Under the pieces are notes generated by a model, which saw only the letters and a program-made list of their open reading frames with translations, did no database searches and was not told where the DNA came from. Below, piece after piece: positions 1-8,389 of a DNA stretch of 50,795 nt. Origin of the DNA: Actinomycetales bacterium. GTDB lineage: Bacteria; Actinomycetota; Actinomycetes; Actinomycetales; Quadrisphaeraceae. Position 1 is the stretch's first letter. Each line of letters opens with the position of its first letter. Made by a program: the position numbers and the translations under genes. The DNA lies in NCBI GenBank assembly GCA_022701985.1, contig JAKONK010000175.1:1-50795 (forward strand), read 5' to 3'.

Positions 1-378
1 CTCGTCGAGCAGCCCAGCGGCAGCGAGCACGAACGCCCCGGTGCACACCGAGGCGACCACCTCGGCGTCCGGGCGGCACCGGCGCAGCCAGGCCAGCACC
101 GCGGGGTCGGCAGCGACGGCGTCGACCACTCCCCCGGGTACGAGCACGACGTCGCAGTCCGGCGCCTGCGACGCGGGGACGTCGGCACCGAGGCGCAGCC
201 CCCCGCGGGCGCGCACGTCCCCGCCGCCGTCGCCCGCCGAGACCAGCACCACCTCGAAGGGCGCCGGACCACCGGCGCGCAGGGCCACCCGGTTCGCGAC
301 CGAGAAGACCTCGAAAGGGCCGCAGGCGTCGAGCACCTCGACGTCGTCGAACAGCAGCAGGCCGATGCGCCGCGTCAC
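1..378 (-). CDS. DJ-1/PfpI-family protein, GlxA-like (partial, 3' end outside window)
   Basis: The 126 visible residues form the N-terminal part of a DJ-1/PfpI (class I amidotransferase-like) domain. It opens with RRIGLLLFDDVEVLDACGPF, the usual first strand and helix, and ends in SVCTGAFVLAAAGLLDE, where the Cys sits at the nucleophile-elbow position of the family. The gene runs off the left edge, so I cannot tell whether an AraC-type DNA-binding domain follows, as in GlxA regulators, or whether it is a stand-alone DJ-1 protein. The GTG start overlaps the mesD stop (GTGA), so it is probably translationally coupled as the last visible gene of the mesX-mesD operon. The family is clear; the role is unknown. 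Confidence 0.8.
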   Translation of the reverse strand, partial: MTRRIGLLLFDDVEVLDACGPFEVFSVANRVALRAGGPAPFEVVLVSAGDGGGDVRARGGLRLGADVPASQAPDCDVVLVPGGVVDAVAADPAVLAWLRRCRPDAEVVASVCTGAFVLAAAGLLDE

Positions 379-1451
379 CGCTGCAGGGTGCCAGCCAGCT
401 CCTCGCGCAGCAGGGCGGCTCCCCGCACCAGAGCCGTCAGCTTCTCCTGCGCCACCGACCTCGGCAGCGGCGCCATGCCGCAGTTCGTGCTCGGGATGAG
501 GTGGTCGGCGTCGACGAACTGCAGCGCCTCGCGCAGGGTGGCGGCGACCTCCTCCGGGGTCTCGACCTCGTGGCTCGCCACGTCGATCGCCCCGAGCATG
601 ACCTTCTTGCCGCGGACCAGCTCGACCAGCTCGACCGGCACGTGGGAGTGGTGGCTCTCCAGCGAGACGATGTTGATGGACGACTGCTGCAGCAGGGGGA
701 AGGACCGCTCGTACTGACGCCACTCGGCACCGAGCGTGGCCTTCCAGTCGTTGTTGGCCTTGATCCCGTAGCCGTAGCAGATGTGCACGGCGGTCTGGGC
801 GCGCAGCCCCTCCGCCGCCCGCTCCAGCGCTGCGACGCCCCAGTCGCGCACCTCGTCGTGGAAGACGTTGAACGCGGGCTCGTCGAACTGGATGACGTCG
901 ACGCCCGCCGCCTCGAGCTCGCGGGCCTCGGCGTTGAGGATCGTCGCGAACTCCCAGGCCAGCTTCTCGCGGCTGCGGTAGTGGCGGTCGTACAGCGTGT
1001 CGACCATCGTCATCGGGCCCGGCAGCGCCCACTTCACCGGCCGGTCGGTCTGGCTGCGCAGGAACGCCGCGTCGTCGACGAAGACCGGCCGCTCCCGGCT
1101 GACGGCACCGACGACGCTCGGCACGCTCGCGTCGTAGCGGTCGCGGATGCGGACCGTCTCGCGCTGGGAGAAGTCGACGCCGGAGAGGTGCTCGACGAAC
1201 GTCGTCACGAAGTGCTGGCGGGTCTGCTCGCCGTCGCAGACGACGTCGAGCCCGCGGTGCTCCTGCTCGTGGACGGCGGCGCGCAGCGCGTCCTGCTTGC
1301 CCTCGGCCAGGGCGTCGCCCTCCAGCCGCCACGGCGACCACAGGGTCTCCGGCTGGGCCAGCCACGACGGCTTCGGCAGGCTGCCCACGATGGTGGTGGG
1401 CAGGAGCGCGGCAGGGGTGGTGGTCACGGGCGGGGTACCTCCGGTGCTCAT
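375..1451 (-). CDS. mesD: folate-independent methionine synthase MesD (MetE C-terminal-domain family)
   Basis: A 358-residue protein equivalent only to the catalytic half of MetE, without the N-terminal folate-related half. The zinc/homocysteine ligands expected of the family are visible: His223 and Cys225 (VHICYGYG), Glu265 (SLESHHS) and Cys324 (STNCGM). Such short MetE relatives encoded beside a DUF1852 protein are known as MesD; they make methionine aerobically without methyltetrahydrofolate and need MesX. The ATG at 1451 overlaps the mesX stop (ATGA), which favours it over a start 10 codons upstream. A DJ-1 gene follows, also overlapping. The assignment rests on the mesX adjacency as well as the sequence; the methyl donor is not evident. 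Confidence 0.88.
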   Translation of the reverse strand: MSTGGTPPVTTTPAALLPTTIVGSLPKPSWLAQPETLWSPWRLEGDALAEGKQDALRAAVHEQEHRGLDVVCDGEQTRQHFVTTFVEHLSGVDFSQRETVRIRDRYDASVPSVVGAVSRERPVFVDDAAFLRSQTDRPVKWALPGPMTMVDTLYDRHYRSREKLAWEFATILNAEARELEAAGVDVIQFDEPAFNVFHDEVRDWGVAALERAAEGLRAQTAVHICYGYGIKANNDWKATLGAEWRQYERSFPLLQQSSINIVSLESHHSHVPVELVELVRGKKVMLGAIDVASHEVETPEEVAATLREALQFVDADHLIPSTNCGMAPLPRSVAQEKLTALVRGAALLREELAGTLQR

Positions 1452-2440
1452 CCGACGAGTGCCTGGGAACGTGCGAGCCACCGCTCGAGGACGTCGCGGT
1501 GCGGCTCCACGAAGTGCTCCTGCGCGAACCGCCCCTGAACGACGCCGAGCCGGCTGCGCTCGTCACGGTCGTACTCGACCTGCGGCCGTGAGAAGTCCTC
1601 GTGGGCGAGGCTCGGCGTGTAGGTGCTCCCCGCCGCCGAGCCGGCGTTGTAGATCTCCGGCCGGTAGATCTTCTGGAACGCCTCCATCGTGCTGAGGGTG
1701 CTGACCAGCTGCAGGTTCGAGTAGTCGTTCAGCAGGTCGCCCCGGGAGTAGATCGCGAGCGGCGCGACGCCGCCGCGGGGCATGAAGCAGCGGACGCCCA
1801 GACCCATCTTGGCGAAGTAGGCGTCGGTCAGGGAGGGCTCGTCCTGCCGGTACTCCACACCGAGGACGGGGTGGTGGTTGTCCGTCCGGTGGTAGGTCCG
1901 GCTGGTCGAGACGCTGATGCAGATCACCGGCGGCTGGCTGAACCGCTCCCGGTAGGTGCTGGACGCGAGGAACTCCTGGAACAGGGCGCCGTGCAGGTCG
2001 CCGAAGTCGTCGGGCAGGGCCGCCCCGGGCCCGCCCCCGCCGAGCGCGGGCAGCCGCACGCTGAAGTCGTAGTCGCGGACGTACGACGAGAAGTTGTTGC
2101 CGAGGACGCCGTGGCGCCGCTCCCCCGCCCACCGGTCGACGACCTGGACGTCGAGCATCTCGAACAGCGGGAACCGCTGGCCCTCGGCGTCCGCCCGGAA
2201 GGACATCTCGACGGAGACGATGTCGAGCTCGAGCGAGTAGCGGTCGCCGTCCGGGTTGTCCCAGTCCGCGAGGTCGTTGAAGCGGCGGTCGATCATCGTC
2301 AGCGCCCGGCGGAGGTTCTGCCGGCGCTGCTCGCCGCGGGCCAGGTTGGCGAAGTTGGTGGTGACCCGGGACGTGCTCGACGGCTCGTAGTCCTCGTCGA
2401 ACCGGGTGGAGGTGGTGGTGAAGGTGAACTCGTCCGCCAT
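1448..2440 (-). CDS. mesX: MesX (DUF1852), partner protein of MesD methionine synthase
   Basis: A 330-residue protein with typical DUF1852 features: FTFTTTSTRFDEDYEPS near the N-terminus, TTNFANLARGEQRRQNLR, and the DWDNPDGDRYSLEL stretch. DUF1852 proteins are the obligate partner of MesD-type methionine synthases; their chemistry is poorly understood. The start at 2440 was chosen because GGAG lies 8-9 bases upstream and the family begins close to the FTF motif; an in-frame ATG at 2497 would add 19 unconserved residues. It is the first gene of a leftward operon with mesD, overlapping it by four bases, and diverges from a LysR gene that is a likely regulator. Confidence 0.88.
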   Translation of the reverse strand: MADEFTFTTTSTRFDEDYEPSSTSRVTTNFANLARGEQRRQNLRRALTMIDRRFNDLADWDNPDGDRYSLELDIVSVEMSFRADAEGQRFPLFEMLDVQVVDRWAGERRHGVLGNNFSSYVRDYDFSVRLPALGGGGPGAALPDDFGDLHGALFQEFLASSTYRERFSQPPVICISVSTSRTYHRTDNHHPVLGVEYRQDEPSLTDAYFAKMGLGVRCFMPRGGVAPLAIYSRGDLLNDYSNLQLVSTLSTMEAFQKIYRPEIYNAGSAAGSTYTPSLAHEDFSRPQVEYDRDERSRLGVVQGRFAQEHFVEPHRDVLERWLARSQALVG

Positions 2441-2547
2441 GTGCGCCGCTCCAGGGCCAGGACCGGTCGAGCCGGCCTCGTGGTCGTCGGGGCTCATCGT
2501 GGGGGCCGGTGGGAGTCATCGTGTAATCCGCGCCGGGGATGCCTTCC

Positions 2548-2563
2548 TATAGTCGGGTCCTAT
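2548..2563 (+). promoter_or_regulatory. leaderless promoter and LysR-type box of the LysR gene
   Basis: TATAGT at 2548-2553 is a good -10 hexamer 8 bases before the ATG at 2562, with no Shine-Dalgarno sequence between, so the LysR transcript is probably leaderless. ATAG-N7-CTAT (2549-2563) is a short dyad that contains the T-N11-A spacing of LysR-type boxes and overlaps the expected start site, as expected for autoregulation. Whether it also controls mesX, whose start is about 110 bases away, is inference. Confidence 0.45.
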
Positions 2564-3554
2564 GGCGAGACGGTCGAACGGCGTGACGCTGCAGCAGCTG
2601 TCGTCCTTCATCGAGGTCGCGGCGGAGGGCTCGATCTCGGCCGCCGCCGACCTGCTCTACGTCGCACAGCCGACGCTGTCCGCGGCCATGAAGGAGCTCG
2701 AGGCGCGGGTGGGCAGGTCGCTGCTGGTGCGGTCCGCCCGGGGGGTCACCCTCACCGCCGACGGGGCCGAGTTCCTGGGCTACGCCCGGCAGGTGGTCGA
2801 GCAGGTGGCGCTCCTGGAGCAGCGCTACCTCGGCGGGCCCCCGTCGCGGCGGCTGCTCGGGGTGTCGACGCAGCACTACTCCTTCGCCGTCGAGGCGTTC
2901 GTCCGCGTGGTGCGGCGCTCCGAGGGGGCCGAGTACGAGTTCTCCCTGAGGGAGACACGCACCTGGGACATCATCGAGGACGTCCGCACGCTGCGCAGCG
3001 AGCTGGGGATCATCTACCGCAACGACTTCAACCGCGCGGTGATCGACAAGCTGCTGCGCGACTCCGGGCTGGAGTTCCGGCCGCTCTTCATCGCCGAGCC
3101 GCACGTCTTCGTCTCCCGCACCAACCCGCTCGCCACCAGGGAGCGCGCCACCCTGGCCGACCTGGCCGACCTTCCGCGCCTCACCTTCGACCAGGGCGCG
3201 AACAACTCCTTCTACCTCGCCGAGGAGATCCTCTCCACGCTGTCGAGCGCGCGCGAGATCCGCGTCTCCGACCGGGCGACGATCTTCAACCTCATGATCG
3301 GTCTCGACGGCTACACCATCTCGACGGGCATCGTCAGCGACGACCTCGACCCGGCCATCACCGCGGTCCCGCTCGACGTGGACGAGGAGATCGAGATCGG
3401 CTGGATCCGGCACGCCGCCATCCCGCTCACCGACCTCGCGCAGCGCTACCTCGACGAGGTCCGGGCGGTGGTCTCCGAGTTCGGCGTGACCCTCCTCGGG
3501 GAGGAGCACGGTCCGCAGCAGAGGTCGGCCGCGCGCGCTCGGTCGGACGGGTGA
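2562..3554 (+). CDS. LysR-family transcriptional regulator, divergent from mesX-mesD
   Basis: A 330-residue LysR-type regulator. The N-terminal winged helix-turn-helix spans about residues 8-68 (LQQLSSFIEVAAEGSISAAA, then QPTLSAAMKELEARVGRSLL), followed by a type 2 periplasmic-binding-like effector domain to about residue 310. It is transcribed away from mesX and mesD, the classic arrangement for a LysR protein controlling its neighbour. By analogy with MetR a sulfur amino acid precursor could be the effector, but nothing in the sequence identifies the ligand. The C-terminal tail (QQRSAARARSDG) is basic and probably disordered. The ATG start is supported by a leaderless promoter just upstream. 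Confidence 0.9.
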   Translation: MARRSNGVTLQQLSSFIEVAAEGSISAAADLLYVAQPTLSAAMKELEARVGRSLLVRSARGVTLTADGAEFLGYARQVVEQVALLEQRYLGGPPSRRLLGVSTQHYSFAVEAFVRVVRRSEGAEYEFSLRETRTWDIIEDVRTLRSELGIIYRNDFNRAVIDKLLRDSGLEFRPLFIAEPHVFVSRTNPLATRERATLADLADLPRLTFDQGANNSFYLAEEILSTLSSAREIRVSDRATIFNLMIGLDGYTISTGIVSDDLDPAITAVPLDVDEEIEIGWIRHAAIPLTDLAQRYLDEVRAVVSEFGVTLLGEEHGPQQRSAARARSDG

Positions 3555-3579
3555 CGGGTGACGGGAGGGGCCCCACCCG
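3555..3579 (+). terminator. possible hairpin terminator after the LysR gene
   Basis: Directly after the LysR stop, CGGGTG (3555-3560) pairs with CACCCG (3574-3579), with GGGGCCCC inside the loop region adding a second short palindrome. There is no T-tract. Position and structure suit a GC-rich actinobacterial terminator, but the stem is short. Confidence 0.35.
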
Positions 3580-3619
3580 AGCGGCGCCCCTCAGGACCCC
3601 GTGCGACAGTGGGGCCGCT

Positions 3620-4138
3620 GTGACTGCTGAGACCGAAGAGCCCGCCACGGGCAGCCCTGCCGACGAGGACGTCGCCGGGGCCCCCGCCGCACCCGCCGAC
3701 ACGACCGACCATCCCCAGCTGGAGCACCGCGACGTCGCGCGCACCACGCTGCACCACGCGCCCTCGGCCGCCGGTGCCGCGCGGCGGTTCGTGCGCAACC
3801 ACCTGTGCCCGGTGCACGCCGCGAGCGCGCTGGACGCCGTCCAGCTCATCGTCAGCGAGCTGGTGACGAACGCCGTGGAGCACGGGCGCCCGCCCGTCGT
3901 CCTGACCCTGCTGTGCAACGCCGACCTGGTGACCATCGGCGTGCACGACGCCAGCGACGACGAGCCCCGCGCCAGCGGCGCCGAGGTGCCGTGGCACTCC
4001 GAGAGCGGTCGCGGCATGCAGCTCGTGGAGGGCCTGACGGTGCACTGGGGCGTGCGCAGCGGCGGGCCGCGCGGGGGCGCCGGCAAGGGCGTGTGGGCCT
4101 CGCTCGTCCTCGACGACCTGCTCGACCCGCTGCCCTGA
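3620..4138 (+). CDS. RsbW/SpoIIAB-like ATP-binding protein (HATPase_c_2, anti-sigma-type kinase)
   Basis: A 172-residue protein with a low-complexity N-terminus (about 45 residues rich in Ala, Glu, Pro and Thr) followed by a GHKL-type ATPase fold. The N box is ELVTNAVEHG and the glycine-rich lid is ESGRGMQLVEGLTVHWG. In actinobacteria such stand-alone domains act as anti-sigma factors/serine kinases or as regulators of PP2C-phosphatase partner-switching modules. No anti-anti-sigma factor, sigma factor or phosphatase is adjacent, so its partner is unknown. GTG at 3620 is the start that keeps the full domain; GACAGT lies 9 bases upstream. Confidence 0.82.
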   Translation: MTAETEEPATGSPADEDVAGAPAAPADTTDHPQLEHRDVARTTLHHAPSAAGAARRFVRNHLCPVHAASALDAVQLIVSELVTNAVEHGRPPVVLTLLCNADLVTIGVHDASDDEPRASGAEVPWHSESGRGMQLVEGLTVHWGVRSGGPRGGAGKGVWASLVLDDLLDPLP

Positions 4139-4150
4139 CGCGCCCGCGGC

Positions 4151-4804
4151 TCAGGAGCCCAGGCCCGCCAGCAGGTTGATGGTCGCGCCGAGCACCACCG
4201 CGCCCAGCACGAACGACAGCAGCGCGTGCCGCAGCGCCGCACCGCGCATCGCCGTCGACGCCAGGGCGGTGTCGGACACCTGGTACGTCATGCCGACGGA
4301 GAAGGCCACGTAGGCGAAGTCGAGGTAGCACGGCGGACCGCCCTCGAACTGGATGCCGCCCGGCTCGCCGTCGTAGTACAGCCAGGCGTAGTGCAGGCAC
4401 GAGGTCGTGTGCACCACGAGCCAGGACGCCGCGACGGTGAGCAGACCGAGACCGGCGAGCACGTCCTGCTCCGGGCCCCTCGCGCTGCTCGCCTGCACGA
4501 GCAGCCCCGCCACCCCCACCAGGCTCGCGAGGCAGGCGAGCAGCAGCGCCGAGCGGCTGGCCGGGCGCGACGGGTCGTCGCGGGTCGCGTGCACGGCGGT
4601 GGCCGCGGCGTCGAGGTGCCGGATGAGGCGCAGGTCGCGCAGCAGGACGACGGCGGCCACCACCAGCCAGCCGGCGGCGAAGGCCGCCGCCCCTGCGCCG
4701 GCGAGCACCGCGAGCCCGGCGACGACCGCCCCCGCGACGAGGGTGCTGGCCAGCCGGCGCGACGCCCGGCCCCGGACGGTGGCGGGTCGACGCGCAGAGG
4801 GCAC
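4151..4804 (-). CDS. DUF1345-family integral membrane protein
   Basis: A 217-residue hydrophobic protein with about five to six membrane segments and the conserved DUF1345 core, where a C-terminal helix pair includes [18 protein letters not shown]. The function of the family is unknown. I chose GTG at 4804 because TACCCT (a -10-like hexamer) lies 5 bases upstream; the in-frame ATG at 4837 lies inside a palindromic repeat and has no ribosome site. The gene stands alone, ending 12 bases from the converging RsbW-like gene. Confidence 0.75.
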   Translation of the reverse strand: MPSARRPATVRGRASRRLASTLVAGAVVAGLAVLAGAGAAAFAAGWLVVAAVVLLRDLRLIRHLDAAATAVHATRDDPSRPASRSALLLACLASLVGVAGLLVQASSARGPEQDVLAGLGLLTVAASWLVVHTTSCLHYAWLYYDGEPGGIQFEGGPPCYLDFAYVAFSVGMTYQVSDTALASTAMRGAALRHALLSFVLGAVVLGATINLLAGLGS

Positions 4805-4827
4805 GCGCGAGGGTACGACCCCTCCCC

Positions 4828-4879
4828 CCGTGATCATGGGATCTGTGCACAGACCTGCGCACGGATCCCATGATCACGG
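4828..4879. repeat. palindromic intergenic repeat, family core CCGTGATCATGG (copy A)
   Basis: A perfect 16-base inverted repeat (4828-4843 with 4864-4879), with further pairing inside the 20-base centre leaving only a small loop. It begins about 10 bases after the stop of the leftward binding-protein gene, a terminator position, and has no T-tract. The same core occurs at 10543-10657, 15188-15200 and 41128-41187, always between genes. Confidence 0.85.
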
Positions 4880-4888
4880 TCGGAGGGG

Positions 4889-6277
4889 TCAGGTGCTGGC
4901 TGGCTGGCCGTAGCCCGAGGGCATCGTGAAGGGGCAGTAGAGGTCCATCTGCGGCGCCACCCGCGCCTGCGCCGCCTCGAGCGCGGTCCGGGCGTCGCGG
5001 GAGCCGAGCTTGACGTTCTCCTGCGCCGCGGACATCGAGTCCCACCACAGCTGGCCCACCGGGATGGGGGGCCGGGACTGCGTGAACTCCTGCTGCGAGA
5101 CGAAGAAGGACAGCTCCTGCTGCAGCACCGGGAGGCTCCGCGACTGCACCAGCTCGAGGTTGGTGGGCTGCGTGAAGGTCTGCGGCACGTAGATCGCCTG
5201 CGACTGCGCGCTGGTGTAGAAGGACATGAAGTCCCACACCTCCCGCGACAGCGAGGAGCCCTTCGGGCACACCAGCGCGAACCCGCCCGACCAGGTGTAG
5301 GGCTCCGCCCCCGCCTCCGGCAGCGGCAGGTAGGTGGCGCCGAACTCGAGGTCGGGCACGTACTTGCGCATCGACTGCTGGTAGGTGTTGGTCGAGATGA
5401 TGAAGCCCTGCTGACCGCCGTAGAAGGACGTCTGCGCCGGCGGGTGGTTGGGCGGCTCGTAGGTCGCCTTGAACGCGTCGACCCGCGGGAAGTCCAGGCG
5501 GCGCGCCTCGTCGTAGAGGAACTCGTACGCCTCGAGCACCGGCTCCGAGGTGAGGTCGAGGCTGCAGCTGGCGTCGTCGAAGAACCGGGCTCCCCACCCC
5601 ATGGCCCAGGTGATGCCCCACCCCTCGGCGTCCCACGGGATCAGGCCCATCTGGGTGTAGTCGCCGCGGCCGTTCCTCTTGGTGACCTGGTCGCTGATCT
5701 CGAGGACCCGCTGCAGGGTCGGCGGCCCGTTGGACGGGTCGAGCTCGTCGGGGTCGATGCCGTTGTCCCGCAGGAGCCCCTTGTTGTAGTAGAGGCCTCG
5801 GGTGTCGCACTCCGTCGGCACGCCGTACAGCTGCCCGTCGTAGGTCAGCTCGTCGACGGCGAACCCCACGTAGCGCGAGCGCACCTCCTCGACGTCGCCG
5901 CCGAAGCGGGTGATCATGTCGTCGATCGGCTCGAGCAGCCCCAGCGCCGCGTACTGGGCGGCGCTGAACCTGTCCATGTACCAGACGTCGGGCGCCGTCC
6001 CCCCGCGCACGGCGGTGATGACGCTGGTGGCGTCGCCCGTGCCGTTCGAGGGCACCGTGCTCTTGACGATGCTCACCGCCCTGCCGGCGTCGGTCTGCGC
6101 GAAGGCCTCCAGCATCTGGGCCTCGGTGGAGGCGAACTCGCCCGCGATGCCCCAGTAGCGGATGGTCCCCGGCGAGGAGGCCGCGCCGCCGCAGCCGGCG
6201 AGCGCCCCGGCGCCGCCCGCCGCAGCCAGCGCCGCCAGGAAGGTGCGCCTGCTCATGCCCGCCGTCGTGCCGGTCAC
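4889..6277 (-). CDS. extracellular sugar-binding lipoprotein of an ABC importer
   Basis: A 462-residue family 1-type solute-binding protein. The N-terminus carries a twin-arginine-like motif and lipobox (MSRRTFLAAL ... LAGC), so it is probably a Tat-exported lipoprotein anchored outside the membrane. The body has the typical carbohydrate-binding segments, e.g. RGGTAPDVWYMDRFSAAQYA and YGVPTECDTRGLYYNK. The GTG at 6277 overlaps the stop of the upstream permease gene (GTGA); an internal ATG at 6256 sits directly at the signal peptide and is a possible alternative. It is last in a permease-permease-binding protein operon without an ATPase gene. The substrate is probably a sugar or glycoside, but its identity cannot be read. 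Confidence 0.88.
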   Translation of the reverse strand: MTGTTAGMSRRTFLAALAAAGGAGALAGCGGAASSPGTIRYWGIAGEFASTEAQMLEAFAQTDAGRAVSIVKSTVPSNGTGDATSVITAVRGGTAPDVWYMDRFSAAQYAALGLLEPIDDMITRFGGDVEEVRSRYVGFAVDELTYDGQLYGVPTECDTRGLYYNKGLLRDNGIDPDELDPSNGPPTLQRVLEISDQVTKRNGRGDYTQMGLIPWDAEGWGITWAMGWGARFFDDASCSLDLTSEPVLEAYEFLYDEARRLDFPRVDAFKATYEPPNHPPAQTSFYGGQQGFIISTNTYQQSMRKYVPDLEFGATYLPLPEAGAEPYTWSGGFALVCPKGSSLSREVWDFMSFYTSAQSQAIYVPQTFTQPTNLELVQSRSLPVLQQELSFFVSQQEFTQSRPPIPVGQLWWDSMSAAQENVKLGSRDARTALEAAQARVAPQMDLYCPFTMPSGYGQPAST

Positions 6278-7191
6278 TTGAAGCCCCCCAGGGTGATGCC
6301 GCGGATGAAGTACCGCTGGAACACGAAGAACAGGACGATGAGCGGCGCGATCACGAGGAACGACGCCGCCATCAGCTGGTTGAACTGGATGTCCTGCTGG
6401 TTGGTCTGGCGGAACGCCTGCAGGCCGATGGAGAGGGTCTGCACGTCCTGGTCCTGCAGGTAGATGAGCGGGCCGAGGAAGTCGTTCCAGGAGCCGACGG
6501 CCGCGAAGATGGCGACGGCGGTGACGGCGGGCAGCGCCGTCGGGAAGACGAGCTTCCAGGCGATGCGCCACTCGCTCGCGCCGTCGAGCCGGGCGGCGTC
6601 GAGCATGTCCTTGGGCACCTGCAGCAGGAACTGCCGCAGCAGGAACGTGAAGAACGCGCTGGCGAAGAGGTTGGGCACCACCAGCGGCACGAAGGTGTTG
6701 ACCGCCCCGAGGTTGGCCCACAGGTCGAACATCGGGATCAGCGTGATCGGGAACGGCAGGAACAGCGTCGCCAGGACGACGTAGAAGACCTTGTCGCGGC
6801 CCGGCCAGTCGAGGCAGGCGAAGCCGTAGGCCACCACGAAGTTGGAGACGACGGCGAAGGCCGTGGCCAGCACGGTGATGACCACGGTGTTGCGGAAGAA
6901 CTGCCAGAACGGCATCGCGTTGACCGCGTCGCGGAAGTTGACCCAGTTCAGATCGGTGGGGAACCACGTGGGCGGGTACTGCGCGAGCTCCTGGCCGGAC
7001 TTCAGCGCCGAGGCGACCATCCAGTACAGCGGCAGCAGGAACAGCAGGCTGAGCGCGACGAGGACGACCCGCGCCAGGACCGACGAGGTCCACGAGCGGC
7101 GGGTCCCGTCGGCGCTGCGGTGCCGACGCGACGATGACGGCGGGGTCGCGCCGGCCGACGACGGGCGCGCGGAGGGCGTGGTGAGTGCCAT
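6274..7191 (-). CDS. carbohydrate ABC transporter permease, MalG type
   Basis: A 305-residue permease with six predicted membrane helices and the EAA loop that contacts the ATPase (DAARLDGASEWRIAWKLVFP, about residues 200-219). The C-terminus ends RYFIRGITLGGFK, very typical of the MalG/CUT1 family. The start lies 10 bases after the stop of the MalF-type gene with a G-rich ribosome site between, and its own stop overlaps the binding-protein start. It should form the heterodimeric channel with the preceding gene product. The first 35 residues are a disordered, Ser- and Arg-rich cytoplasmic extension. Confidence 0.92.
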   Translation of the reverse strand: MALTTPSARPSSAGATPPSSSRRHRSADGTRRSWTSSVLARVVLVALSLLFLLPLYWMVASALKSGQELAQYPPTWFPTDLNWVNFRDAVNAMPFWQFFRNTVVITVLATAFAVVSNFVVAYGFACLDWPGRDKVFYVVLATLFLPFPITLIPMFDLWANLGAVNTFVPLVVPNLFASAFFTFLLRQFLLQVPKDMLDAARLDGASEWRIAWKLVFPTALPAVTAVAIFAAVGSWNDFLGPLIYLQDQDVQTLSIGLQAFRQTNQQDIQFNQLMAASFLVIAPLIVLFFVFQRYFIRGITLGGFK

Positions 7192-7201
7192 CTGGTCCCC
7201 C

Positions 7202-8233
7202 TCAGCCCGCGGCCACGTCGTAGTTCACGAAGCGGCGCGAGAGCCAGTACACGAGGCCCGCGAGCGCCATGCCGGCGGCGAACAGCAGCACCGCGAGCGC
7301 GGAGGCGTAGCCGAGCGAGGCGTAGCTGAAGGCGTTCTTGTACAGGTAGAGCATGTAGAAGAGCGTCCCGTTGTCGGGGCCGCCGACGCCGTTGGTGAGC
7401 ACGTACGCCTCGGTGAAGACCTGCAGGCCGGCCGAGATCCCCGTGATGAGGTTGAAGAGGATCACCGGGCTGAGCAGCGGCAGGGTGAGGGAGAAGAACT
7501 GCCGCACCTTGCCGGCGCCGTCGATGCGCGCCGCCTCGTACAGCGTCTCGGGGATGTTGCGCAGGCCCGCCAGGAAGATCAGCGCGGCGTTGCCGGCCGC
7601 CAGCTGGGCCATCAGCACGATGACGGTCTTGGCGCTGGTGGGGCCCCCGAGCAGGTTGGTGGTCTCCGCCCCGAACAGGCCCAGGACCTGGTTGAACACG
7701 CCGAACTGGGGGTTCACGAACACCACGAAGATGAAGGACATCGCGAAGGCCGGCACCAGCGACGGGATGTACAGCGCGGTGCGGTACCAGGCGACCTCCT
7801 TGACGTCGCGGTTCATGGCGAGCGCCAGGACGATCGCGACGACGAGGCCGATCGGCACCGCCAGCAGCACGTAGTAGAGCGTGTTGCCGACGCTGGTCGC
7901 GACGAGCGGGTCGCGGAAGGCGGTGACGTAGTTGTCGAGCCCGACCCACACCGGCGTCGTCATGCCCGAGTACCGGGTCAGGCTGATCACCACGGAGTAG
8001 GCCAGCGGGTAGAGCACGAAGGCGATGACGCCGACGACCCACGGCGAGATGAAGAGCAGCCCGAGGCGGAGCGCGCGGCGCTCCCGCAGGGTGGTCCCAC
8101 CGGGCCGTCGCCGGCGCGGGGGTGGCGCCTGCGCGCTGCCGGGCGGCGCGGTGGAGCCGGGCTGGGTGGGGCGTGCTGCGGTCGCAGCGCCACTGGCGGC
8201 GGTGGCCGTCCTGGGCGCGATCGAGTCGACCAT
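7202..8233 (-). CDS. carbohydrate ABC transporter permease, MalF type
   Basis: A 343-residue permease with a 45-60 residue disordered Ala/Pro/Arg-rich N-terminus and then six membrane helices. The EAA-loop motif is YEAARIDGAGKVRQFFSLTL. ATG at 8233 is preceded by a strong AGGAGG site seven bases upstream, which rules out the longer reading frame above it. It is the first gene of the importer operon and is divergent from two Gfo/Idh/MocA dehydrogenases, suggesting that the imported sugar is oxidised by them. No ATPase gene is present, so a shared MsiK-type ATPase elsewhere probably energises it. Confidence 0.92.
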   Translation of the reverse strand: MVDSIAPRTATAASGAATAARPTQPGSTAPPGSAQAPPPRRRRPGGTTLRERRALRLGLLFISPWVVGVIAFVLYPLAYSVVISLTRYSGMTTPVWVGLDNYVTAFRDPLVATSVGNTLYYVLLAVPIGLVVAIVLALAMNRDVKEVAWYRTALYIPSLVPAFAMSFIFVVFVNPQFGVFNQVLGLFGAETTNLLGGPTSAKTVIVLMAQLAAGNAALIFLAGLRNIPETLYEAARIDGAGKVRQFFSLTLPLLSPVILFNLITGISAGLQVFTEAYVLTNGVGGPDNGTLFYMLYLYKNAFSYASLGYASALAVLLFAAGMALAGLVYWLSRRFVNYDVAAG

Positions 8234-8298
8234 CTCGATCCTCCTGTACGTCGTCGTACCGGTGGCGAGGAGCCGTCGTGCGCCCTCGCACTCCACGC

Positions 8299-8384
8299 AC
8301 CGTAACCCTTCCTCCATCCACTTGATGAATCGTTGGAGGTCTGTTTGGGTGGATCTGTCCGCATTTCGACGCTGAAACGGATCC
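8299..8384. promoter_or_regulatory. divergent control region with LacI-type operator-like sites
   Basis: On the minus strand TACGGT (8304-8299) is a -10 candidate about 65 bases before the importer operon. TGAATCGTTGGA (8326-8337) and TGAAACGGATCC (8373-8384) each match the LacI-family consensus TGAAACGTTTCA at 9 of 12 positions; the second lies just before the first dehydrogenase start. Regulation of both directions by a LacI-family protein is inference; no regulator gene is adjacent. Confidence 0.4.
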
Positions 8385-8389
8385 TCATC

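Noticed and set aside
2441-2497. ATG 2497 as the mesX start
   Set aside because: The added 19 residues are low complexity and not part of the DUF1852 pattern; ATG 2440 has GGAG at the right distance.
1601-4138. Very long open frames, e.g. 1601-4138, 35418-39224, 43106-46012 on the plus strand
   Set aside because: They arise because stop codons are rare in such GC-rich DNA. Only their 3' parts (RsbW-like, LacI, HTH-TOBE) match known families; the upstream parts run antisense to or out of frame with recognised genes and have low-complexity composition.
4828-4879. Palindromic repeats as insertion-sequence ends
   Set aside because: No transposase between or near copies and no target-site duplication visible.
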